Source: Nitrospiria bacterium
GTDB lineage: Bacteria > Nitrospirota > Nitrospiria > JACQBZ01
Assembly (NCBI GenBank): GCA_919901335.1
Contig: CAKKOZ010000066.1
Span: 1-6,077 of the forward strand
Length of the DNA: 6,077 nt
Direction: 5' to 3'
The notes under the pieces are model-generated. The model did no database searches and had not been told where the DNA came from. It worked only from the letters and a program-made list of their open reading frames with translations. This document shows, in pieces, positions 1 through 5,205 of this stretch; the first letter of the stretch is position 1, and every line of letters starts with the position of its first letter. Position numbers and translations under genes: made by a program.

Positions 1-97
1 TGGCATAAGCTTCGGTGCAATCCAACCCGCAACTGATCCCGGCAATGTTACTCGTCACGGTGCCGATCCCGCTTCCCCCCTTTGTCACGGTAAGAAC
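1..97 (-). repeat. InlB-B-like protein repeat 4 (type B, cut by window edge)
   Basis: This encodes residues 477-508 of the large lipoprotein and continues past the edge. It repeats the SNIAGISCGLDCTE sequence of repeat 2 with two codon-level changes nearby. More repeats probably follow outside the window. Confidence 0.75.
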
Positions 98-1525
98 CGA
101 CGTATTGGGAGGGACTATGTCAAATGTGGCCGTAACGGCTTTGGCCGCGCCCATCGTAACGGCACAGGCGCCGGTGCCGGTACAGCCTTCCCCATTCCAA
201 CCCGCAAAGATGGAACCGCTGTCCGCCAATGCCGTAAGGGTCACCACCGTGTTGACGTTAAACGACGCCGCACAGGTCGTCCCGCAATTGATTCCGGTCG
301 GCAGGGAGGTGACCGTCCCCGTGCCCGCACCGGCTTTCGCAACGGTCAGTGTAAAAATTTGAAGAGTAAATGTGGCCGTAACCGATTTAGCCGCGTCCAT
401 CGTCACGATACAGCTTCCCGTCCCGGTACAGGCTCCGCTCCAACCGGTAAAGGTCGAGCCTGTTGCGGGGACGGCCGTGAGCGTCACGATCGTGCCGTTG
501 GCATAAACTTCCGTGCAATCCAGCCCGCAACTGATCCCGGCAATGTTACTCGTCACGGTGCCGATCCCGTTGCCTGTCTTGGGTACGTTGAGAGTGAAAG
601 AGGGAGGAGCGGTCACGGTCAGTATGGTCGAGCCGCTGACGGATCCCGACGTTGCGGTGATCGTGCTCGTGCCCCCGCCGATCCCCATGGCCACGCCCCC
701 CAAGCTGATTGTGGCCACCGAAAGATTCGACGAGTTCCAGGTCACCAAACCGGTGAGGTTATAGGTACTATTGTCGCTGAAGGTTCCCGTCGCGGTAAAG
801 GGCTGACTGCCTCCCGCCGCAATCGAGGGATTGGCGGGGACTACGGTGATAGAGACGAGTTGGGGCGTGAGGTCAAAGGCAGCCGTAACCGATTTCACCG
901 CGTCCATCGTAACGGCACAGGCGCCGGTGCCCGTACAGCCTTCCCCATTCCATCCCGCAAACACAGATCCGACATCCGGACCGGCCGTGAGGGTTACGAC
1001 CGTGCCGATGTCAAATGCGGCCGCACAGATCATCCCGCAGTCGATCCCGGTCGGATCGCTGGTCACAGTTCCACTGCCCGTGCCTGCTACGGTGACGGTA
1101 AGGATGGGGGTGATCAAGAGGGGCTGCATCTGGATCGTAACGGTTGTTGGAAGATCGGGGGTGAGATCGGCCACCGTCTCACCCTTATAGCGGACCTCGC
1201 CGGCGACATCGAAGGCGTATGCGGCAAAGCGTCGGGCGGCCCCCGATGGCACATCCAGGCTCACCATCACGGACTGGCCGGCGGTGAGGGAAAGCGTCCG
1301 GGCGATGGGATCCATGTCCGGGGCGGTGATCTCGATCTCCACACGGGCAAGGCCGGACGGGGCCGGGCCGAAGAGAGTCTTCTGGAAACCCGGGGTCTCA
1401 TCGGGCGCCGCGTCCGCACTGAGTTGGACCGGGGTCGTGCCCTGATCAGGCGAACTGCAGGCCGTCATCCCCACGAGGAGGAAGGCAAGCCCGCCGGCGA
1501 TGGCCGCGCTACGGCTTCTGGACAT
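1..1525 (-). CDS. Repeat-rich surface lipoprotein, InlB-B-like repeats plus Big_2 domain (3' end cut by window edge)
   Basis: The first 508 residues are visible and the reading frame stays open to the window edge. The ATG at 1525 follows AGGAG at a normal distance. Residues 1-22 form a signal sequence ending in MTAC, so Cys23 is the probable lipidation site; Ser24 and Ser25 give no inner-membrane retention signal. Residues 55-135 look like a beta-rich N-terminal domain. Four repeats follow, at 141-218, 309-387, 390-468 and 477 onward. Each has GTV near its start, a CGxxC motif, a TxVTLTA strand, F-x-GW, CTGTGxC and VTAxF, which matches the divergent InlB B-repeat type (Flg_new_2-like). A single Big_2-like Ig domain (about 222-304, with VTWNSSN and TSTITAT) sits between repeats 1 and 2. 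Such proteins usually serve as adhesins or surface stalks. That role is inferred; the domain calls are from motif reading. It is the last visible gene of the run starting at 4271. Confidence 0.88.
   Translation of the reverse strand, partial: MSRSRSAAIAGGLAFLLVGMTACSSPDQGTTPVQLSADAAPDETPGFQKTLFGPAPSGLARVEIEITAPDMDPIARTLSLTAGQSVMVSLDVPSGAARRFAAYAFDVAGEVRYKGETVADLTPDLPTTVTIQMQPLLITPILTVTVAGTGSGTVTSDPTGIDCGMICAAAFDIGTVVTLTAGPDVGSVFAGWNGEGCTGTGACAVTMDAVKSVTAAFDLTPQLVSITVVPANPSIAAGGSQPFTATGTFSDNSTYNLTGLVTWNSSNLSVATISLGGVAMGIGGGTSTITATSGSVSGSTILTVTAPPSFTLNVPKTGNGIGTVTSNIAGISCGLDCTEVYANGTIVTLTAVPATGSTFTGWSGACTGTGSCIVTMDAAKSVTATFTLQIFTLTVAKAGAGTGTVTSLPTGINCGTTCAASFNVNTVVTLTALADSGSIFAGWNGEGCTGTGACAVTMGAAKAVTATFDIVPPNTSVLTVTKGGSGIGTVTSNIAGISCGLDCTEAYA
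122..358 (-). repeat. InlB-B-like protein repeat 3 (type A)
   Basis: This encodes residues 390-468 of the large lipoprotein, with CGTTC and GCTGTGAC motifs. It follows repeat 2 with only two residues between them, and it is the near-copy of repeat 1. Confidence 0.8.
365..601 (-). repeat. InlB-B-like protein repeat 2 (type B)
   Basis: This encodes residues 309-387 of the large lipoprotein, with SNIAGISCGLDC and SGACTGTGSC motifs. Its first part matches repeat 4 at the DNA level, with 46 identical bases at 524-569 versus 26-71, an offset of 498 bp or 166 codons. Confidence 0.8.
614..862 (-). other. Big_2-like Ig domain coding segment
   Basis: Residues 222-304 of the large lipoprotein fit the bacterial Ig group 2 pattern. 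They start with an ITVVPANPSIAAG strand, continue with FTATGTFSDNST, then VTWNSSN and TSTITATSGSVSG, and end in ILTVT. It lacks the cysteines of the flanking repeats. The extra length between repeats 1 and 2 relative to repeats 3 and 4 is 255 bp, which equals this domain with its linker. Confidence 0.75.
872..1105 (-). repeat. InlB-B-like protein repeat 1 (type A)
   Basis: This encodes residues 141-218 of the large lipoprotein. It carries CGMIC and GCTGTGAC cysteine motifs and the sequence AGWNGEG. It is nearly identical in DNA to repeat 3, 753 bp away, over its central part, for example a run of 28 identical bases beginning at 904 that matches 151-178. It is separated from repeat 2 by the Big_2-like domain. 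Confidence 0.8.
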
Positions 1526-1568
1526 CTATCTCTCCTCTGGACAGACTCATCCCGACCCTTCGATTCTG

Positions 1569-1781
1569 CTACCTTCCAGCTTCGTCCTCACGATTGCCCA
1601 ATTCCTCCTGAAGCTCCGTGATCTTCAGCCGCTCCTCGGCCAGCCGTTTCCGCGCAACATCCGCCTCCTCCAACGCCGCGAGGCGCGCCGCCCTCGCGCC
1701 ACCACAGGCAGTGAGCGTGAAGAAGGAAATACCAAACAGCACAACAAGAAAAGTTGACCCTGCTTCTCTCTTAAAATTCAA
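1569..1781 (-). CDS. Small coiled-coil lipoprotein (70 aa)
   Basis: A hydrophobic stretch (residues 10-22) follows K4 and R5 and ends in a clear lipobox, LTAC, so Cys26 is the probable lipidation site. The +2 and +3 residues are Gly, which would not retain it in the inner membrane. The mature part is only about 45 residues and consists of an Ala/Glu/Arg/Leu-rich helix (about 31-63) with coiled-coil spacing, recalling Lpp-like small lipoproteins. The start is TTG at 1781, overlapping the end of the FecR-domain gene by 11 bp, with GGGG a few bases upstream. No ATG lies early in the frame, and only this start supplies the basic n-region. The overlap suggests translational coupling. The next gene begins 43 bp downstream. 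No family is recognised; a structural or accessory envelope role is a guess. Confidence 0.72.
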   Translation of the reverse strand: MNFKREAGSTFLVVLFGISFFTLTACGGARAARLAALEEADVARKRLAEERLKITELQEELGNREDEAGR

Positions 1782-2688
1782 CCTTGACCCCGACCGGTGT
1801 GAGCGGCGCCGGCTGCTGTGGAATGGGGGGAAGGCCGGGCAGCTCGGACGGGGTCACCGGAGATGCAACCGCTTCACCGATGGACGGGGTCGCGGCCTCG
1901 GTGGCCGTGTCCTCCGGAACAGCCTCTGCAGGTCCCTTCTTCGCGTCCTTGCTCTCCTCCTTCGCGCCCGCCGCCGGCTCGTTGGCCTCCTGCTTCGCCG
2001 ACTCCTGGGTCTGCTCGACACGAGTCTCAGCCGTCAGCCGCGCGACCATCTCCTTGGGTGCCGGCGCGGAAGGCGTCGGCCGAACCCCGGGCTGTACCAG
2101 TGTGAACTGCCCATGGCTCACGGTGACAACACCCACGGCCTTGACATCCTGGACCTGGACCGTCCCCTCGAGGACAAGGATCGTCGTTGGCTTTCCGGGA
2201 AGGTCTTTCGCGATGTTCACAATGAAGTTCGTCCCACGAGCGGCCGCAACGGCGGTGGGGGTATGGATCTCAAACTTCGCCCCCTCCTGCCCATAGACCT
2301 TCCCCACCACGGCCTTCACCGTACCATCCAAAAGCTTCAGAATCGTGCTGGGTGGCCGGGCCTTTTTAGAATCAAAGACGTGCTCCGTGATCTCGATGCG
2401 CGACTGCTCACCGATGGTGAGGGTCGAGTCGTCAATAAAGAGGATTTTTGCCCGAGAACGACGTTCGGTTTCAACCCGATCCTGGAACAGCACATCGTCC
2501 CGGACCTTGACTCGGACCGGAGCCTGAGTCTCGACATGGGTCACCTGGACATGGCCGATCGTCGTTGTGAAGAGACCGATTGGCTCGGCCGATTCACCCC
2601 GGGAGACCCCCGTCATGAGAAGCAAGGCGGCCGTGCTGACACACGCGATTAAAAACACGGAAAGTCTCATACGGCCTGGGTTTACCAC
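1771..2688 (-). CDS. Exported FecR-domain protein with disordered Pro/Ala/Glu-rich tail
   Basis: From the GTG at 2688 the protein is 305 residues. A signal peptide or membrane anchor spans about residues 7-26. A FecR domain follows at about 60-160, seen in VRVKVRDDVLFQD, DDSTLTIGEQSRIEI, LKLLDGTVKAVVGK and TPTAVAAARGTNFIV. A further beta strand set (TTILVLEGTVQVQD) ends near 200. Residues 205-298 are low-complexity Pro, Ala, Glu and Lys, probably disordered, and the chain ends TPVGVKVEF. Unlike classical FecR it has no cytoplasmic anti-sigma segment, and no FecI-type sigma factor gene is nearby, so a structural periplasmic role is more likely than iron signalling. I chose the GTG because GAAGGG lies 8 bases before it. 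ATG 2670 is also possible, and ATG 2739 would overlap the previous stop (ATGGTGA) but put an Arg-rich 40-residue stretch before the signal. Confidence 0.85.
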   Translation of the reverse strand: MVNPGRMRLSVFLIACVSTAALLLMTGVSRGESAEPIGLFTTTIGHVQVTHVETQAPVRVKVRDDVLFQDRVETERRSRAKILFIDDSTLTIGEQSRIEITEHVFDSKKARPPSTILKLLDGTVKAVVGKVYGQEGAKFEIHTPTAVAAARGTNFIVNIAKDLPGKPTTILVLEGTVQVQDVKAVGVVTVSHGQFTLVQPGVRPTPSAPAPKEMVARLTAETRVEQTQESAKQEANEPAAGAKEESKDAKKGPAEAVPEDTATEAATPSIGEAVASPVTPSELPGLPPIPQQPAPLTPVGVKVEF

Positions 2689-2732
2689 GTTTGCATCCCT
2701 TCGTCTATGGTCTGCATCACAAAACCGGCCCC

Positions 2733-4271
2733 TCACCATCGGCTCGTCAGGAAGACCGACCCGACGTTCCGTTCGAAATCAAACGTGGCGAGGTCTGAGC
2801 GGTTCCGGTTATAGAGATACTGAATGCCGATGTCCAGGTGCTTCACAACGGGGCGGGAAAGGGTGGCCGTGCCGGTCAAGGCGTCGTCCCGCCGTCGCTC
2901 GCCGGTGGGTGAAAGCGGGTCCGGGTTCGAATACTGCCGGATGAGATACTCGCCGGTAAGGCTCAGCCGGACCGTCCAGAGGGGCGGCAGGTCGAGGCCG
3001 GCGGTTACTTGATGTGCGTCCGACTGCCAGGCCGGCCCGTCCGTGGTTTCCGTCTCATAAGTATATCCGCCGCGAAATCCCCCGGCGCCGGCGGCATAGG
3101 CCCGGGAGGCGCTCAGCCCGGCGAGGTGGCTGCTCCCCGTCCGCTCCGAATTGGTCGGAATCCGCAATGTGTCCATAAAAGTCTTGGCCTGATACCGGTA
3201 CTGAAGCTGCACCGAGGAGGCGCCACCCAACGGCCAGGTCGCCGTGGGGTTCACCGTATGGACGAGAAAGTAAGGCTCCTCGGCCAGGAGCGCATAGTCA
3301 AAACCGTACCGGAGGCGGGCCTGGACCCAAGGGCGAATATGCGCGGTGGACAGCTGCGCCGAGTGGTTCTGGACATCAAACTCACGGAGCGTCTGATGGA
3401 GGTTCTGGTAAAACTGATACGCACCGTCAAAAATCCACCGATCCGTCCGCAGGAATTCGTAGCCGCCCCGGAGCAGACCGAGATACCGGGTGTCCGCCTT
3501 CCGCGCGATCTGGGCCGCCAAAACGGCATCCGTCGGGGCGAGTACCACGTTGTCATCAAACTGGACGCCCACTGTGGCAACGAGAGACCACGGCTTGATC
3601 CCGCGTTCCTTTCGCTTGACCCTCTCCAGGTAGTCATCCGCGAGGCGGGATAACTCGGTATCGGGCGCGAGGTCTTTTACCGCAACAAACTCCTCACGGG
3701 CCTCCTCAAGCAGCCCGCGTTTATAGTAGGCAATCCCGGAATAGTAGTGCGCCGTGCGTTCGAGCTCCGGCGCCAGCGTGAGGGCCCGGAGAAGTTTCGG
3801 CGGGGCTTCCTCATATTCCCCAAGGTGAAACGCCACCAGACCTTTATAGTAGGAAACAAGGGCCCGGTCCGTCTCAACCGCCCCGGCGAGCTCAAGTTGG
3901 TCATGAGCCCTTTGGTACTTCTTAAGGCGATAGTAGGAGACGCCGAGAGGGAGGTGGGCTTTCGCGTAATCCGGATGGAGGGAGAGCAGGTCCTCAAACG
4001 TCCTGGCGGCCTTCCGGTGCTGGCCGAGCTGCTGGTAAGCAAGTCCCAGATCGTAGCGGGCCTCCAGGTTCTGGTGCGTCAGGGCGCTACGGTACACGCC
4101 CAATGCCTTATCAGATCGGCCGGCCACGAAGACCGCATGCCCGCGGGCCGACTCGGCGTCCTGCGCTGGACTGAGCGAAGCAAGCATGAGGTTGAGGCTT
4201 AATGCCCAGACAAGCCGCCATCCGAGCACCGGCTTTTTCTCCCATGGCTTAGGACTCACCCGTGGATACAC
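2733..4271 (-). CDS. TPR plus outer-membrane beta-barrel protein (Slam-like architecture)
   Basis: The 512-residue protein has a signal peptide (hydrophobic 20-33, probable cleavage after SPAQ near 37). TPR units follow at about 41-68, 70-104, 105-136, 137-171 and 172-206; the second is canonical, with LGLAYQQLG and LLSLHPDYAKA. From 227 to the end the sequence alternates polar and hydrophobic residues with many aromatic girdle residues. It begins with a VGVQFDDNV strand of the kind seen at the start of TPR-linked barrels, and it closes with VGSVFLTSRW, a terminal aromatic as expected for BAM-inserted porin-like proteins. About 286 residues suit 12-14 strands. Slam proteins (DUF560) share this layout and size and export surface lipoproteins; generic TPR-barrel proteins of polysaccharide or unknown systems are the alternative. 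The start is GTG 4271, 11 bases after GGAGAG; GTG 4229, after GGGAG, would also give a good signal peptide. It is the first gene of the cluster. Confidence 0.87.
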   Translation of the reverse strand: MYPRVSPKPWEKKPVLGWRLVWALSLNLMLASLSPAQDAESARGHAVFVAGRSDKALGVYRSALTHQNLEARYDLGLAYQQLGQHRKAARTFEDLLSLHPDYAKAHLPLGVSYYRLKKYQRAHDQLELAGAVETDRALVSYYKGLVAFHLGEYEEAPPKLLRALTLAPELERTAHYYSGIAYYKRGLLEEAREEFVAVKDLAPDTELSRLADDYLERVKRKERGIKPWSLVATVGVQFDDNVVLAPTDAVLAAQIARKADTRYLGLLRGGYEFLRTDRWIFDGAYQFYQNLHQTLREFDVQNHSAQLSTAHIRPWVQARLRYGFDYALLAEEPYFLVHTVNPTATWPLGGASSVQLQYRYQAKTFMDTLRIPTNSERTGSSHLAGLSASRAYAAGAGGFRGGYTYETETTDGPAWQSDAHQVTAGLDLPPLWTVRLSLTGEYLIRQYSNPDPLSPTGERRRDDALTGTATLSRPVVKHLDIGIQYLYNRNRSDLATFDFERNVGSVFLTSRW

Positions 4272-4319
4272 TTGGCGGCCATCTCTCCATCAAGGCCAAG
4301 ACCTCGTCAGACCCAAAAA

Positions 4320-4348
4320 ATTGTAAGGCACTCTCCCAAATTTAGCAA
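4320..4348 (-). promoter_or_regulatory. Probable sigma70-type promoter of the TPR-barrel gene cluster
   Basis: Reading the minus strand, TTGCTA (4348-4343) and TACAAT (4325-4320) are separated by exactly 17 bases. The -35 matches four of six consensus bases and the -10 five of six. The predicted start near 4313 would give a leader of about 42 bases containing GGAGAG before the GTG start. Confidence 0.6.
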
Positions 4349-4391
4349 GCGATATCTTTGACCGCCTGGGGTATGTGCTCTCGGAGAAAAC

Positions 4392-4413
4392 TGGAGCGGG
4401 AAAGGGGATTTGA
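4392..4413 (-). repeat. Exact 22-bp copy of the tRNA-Gly 3' end (att-like)
   Basis: These 22 bases equal 4513-4534, the last 22 bases of the tRNA-Gly gene including CCA. The copy is in the same orientation 121 bp downstream of the tRNA end. A downstream duplicate of a tRNA 3' end is the usual trace of site-specific integration. No integrase gene is present in the window. Confidence 0.75.
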
Positions 4414-4484
4414 TCACGCCCTGTGCCGAAGGCACAGAATTAAAATGCTGCGCGCCAGCGCTTACCTCCCGGGACCAAATCCCC
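4404..4484. repeat. Structured element bounded by a 9-bp inverted repeat
   Basis: GGGGATTTG at 4404-4412 and its reverse complement at 4476-4484 bracket two internal stem-loops: a perfect 7-bp stem at 4421-4437 and a 4-bp stem, GCTG/CAGC, at 4446-4458. A CCCGGG palindrome lies at 4468-4473. The segment could fold as a multi-branched hairpin in either strand. No open reading frame in it looks real. It could be a REP/MITE-like unit, an att scar or part of the tRNA processing region. Confidence 0.5.
4421..4437. other. Perfect stem-loop (7-bp stem, 3-base loop)
   Basis: CTGTGCC and GGCACAG flank a GAA loop on the plus strand (TTC on the minus). It lies downstream of the tRNA gene, where a transcript end is expected, but no T-run follows on the minus strand, so an intrinsic terminator is not supported. 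Confidence 0.55.
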
Positions 4485-4512
4485 GCCACTCATGACCCAT
4501 GGGCAATAAATT

Positions 4513-4587
4513 TGGAGCGGGAAAGGGGATTTGAACCCCCGACCCTCGCCTTGGCAAGGCGATGCTCTACCACTGAGCTATTCCCGC
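4513..4587 (-). tRNA. tRNA-Gly (anticodon GCC), CCA encoded
   Basis: The minus strand folds as a full 72-base cloverleaf plus CCA. The acceptor stem GCGGGAA pairs with TTCCCGC, the D-arm GCTC with GAGC, and the anticodon stem TCGCC with GGCGA around TTGCCAA. The variable loop has five bases, and the T-arm GGGGG/CCCCT encloses TTCAAAT. The discriminator is T, and CCA is at 4515-4513. Anticodon GCC reads GGC and GGT glycine codons. It has its own promoter at 4632-4661, and an exact copy of its 3' end lies 121 bp downstream. Confidence 0.98.
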
Positions 4588-4631
4588 ATCCGTTAGCTGA
4601 TAAAGACAGATCAATACATCGTGGGAAGGTC

Positions 4632-4661
4632 AATATACCCAAAAACAGGCGGGGTTGTCAA
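4632..4661 (-). promoter_or_regulatory. tRNA-Gly promoter
   Basis: The minus strand shows a perfect TTGACA (4661-4656), an 18-base spacer and TATATT (4637-4632), five of six matches to the -10 consensus. Transcription would start near 4625, leaving about 38 bases of 5' leader to be removed from the tRNA. The -35 box begins directly after the TAA stop of the upstream exported-protein gene. Confidence 0.8.
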
Positions 4662-5174
4662 TTACAACACTTTAAACTCGACCACCTTGGAGCTGGCCTT
4701 GCCTTGCGAATCCTCCAGATAGATCTCGACGGTGTGGTCGCCCTTCGGAAACTCGGCCTGCGTCACATGAATCCGGTTTGCCACGACATACGGCTTGACC
4801 CGGTCCGTGATGTCGATCGTGAAGAATTTGATGTACCGGACCTTGAGCGTGGACATTTTCGGCTCGGCCCCGTCTTTGGATTGATTGAACACCACATCAA
4901 TCTCGACCGGCTGTTGACCAATTTCTCCGCCGCCGGGACGGACGACCTCGATCTCGGGACCGTCCTTCAATTCAAGAATCATGGACCGGCCGACTTCGGT
5001 CATCCCTTTTTCTTTCGCCGTCTGCTCCTGACGGCTCAGATCCTGCTCTGTGATCAGTTGAAGGACGCCCGGATGCGTTTGAGACAATACGGGAGCCGCC
5101 GCGACGAAAAGCCCGCCGACCGTCCAAAACAAGGCCGGTCGAAAAATCTTATAGAGACTTGAGCGCGCGTTCAT
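4662..5174 (-). CDS. Exported protein of unknown function, probable Ig-like domain
   Basis: The protein has 170 residues from the ATG at 5174, which is preceded by GGA at a normal distance and gives a normal signal peptide: basic residues to 12, a hydrophobic core at about 14-28, and probable cleavage after VLSQ near 32. An upstream in-frame ATG at 5204 would add ten residues, lies 1 base from the transketolase stop, and has no good ribosome binding site. After a polar linker (33-68), residues about 72-170 alternate as beta strands and end KVVEFKVL, in keeping with a single Ig-like or cadherin-like sandwich; GDHTVEIYLEDSQGKAS is a typical strand-turn-strand. There are no cysteines and no catalytic motif. 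It is probably periplasmic. I do not recognise a family. Its position directly after transketolase suggests co-transcription but not a metabolic role. Confidence 0.82.
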   Translation of the reverse strand: MNARSSLYKIFRPALFWTVGGLFVAAAPVLSQTHPGVLQLITEQDLSRQEQTAKEKGMTEVGRSMILELKDGPEIEVVRPGGGEIGQQPVEIDVVFNQSKDGAEPKMSTLKVRYIKFFTIDITDRVKPYVVANRIHVTQAEFPKGDHTVEIYLEDSQGKASSKVVEFKVL

Positions 5175-5205
5175 TGTGAGTCCATCGGTTACAAAAGAGG
5201 GCATG

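Noticed and set aside
359..1621. 420-codon open frame on the plus strand
   Set aside because: It lies antisense to the repeat lipoprotein, is rich in Arg, Gly and His as expected from an antisense GC-rich frame, and has no domain; the opposite strand has a signal peptide, a lipobox and clear repeats.
1618..2652. 344-codon open frame on the plus strand
   Set aside because: It is antisense to the FecR-domain gene, Arg- and Leu-rich, and without a recognisable domain or ribosome binding site.
4256..4282. Eight-codon leader frame (MAAKCIHG) whose stop overlaps an in-frame GTG of the TPR-barrel gene
   Set aside because: GGAGAG abuts its ATG directly, which is too close for good initiation, and there is no further support; probably chance.
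4421..4437. Intrinsic terminator for the tRNA transcript
   Set aside because: The stem is good but no T-run follows on the minus strand.
4392..4486. A second, class II-like tRNA ending in the duplicated CCA end, with the 7-bp hairpin as variable arm and TTA as anticodon
   Set aside because: GCGGGGA at 4486-4480 can pair with the copied acceptor strand, but the T-stem has two mismatches, no D-arm forms, and the anticodon and variable stems would share bases. At most it is a tRNA-like relic.
4307..4489. 60-codon open frame on the minus strand between the tRNA and the TPR gene
   Set aside because: It crosses the tRNA-end copy, the palindromes and the promoter, and its composition is not protein-like.
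4410..5162. 250-codon open frame on the plus strand containing GFEPPTLALARRCSTTELF
   Set aside because: That peptide is the well-known false translation of an antisense tRNA gene; the rest is antisense to the exported protein.
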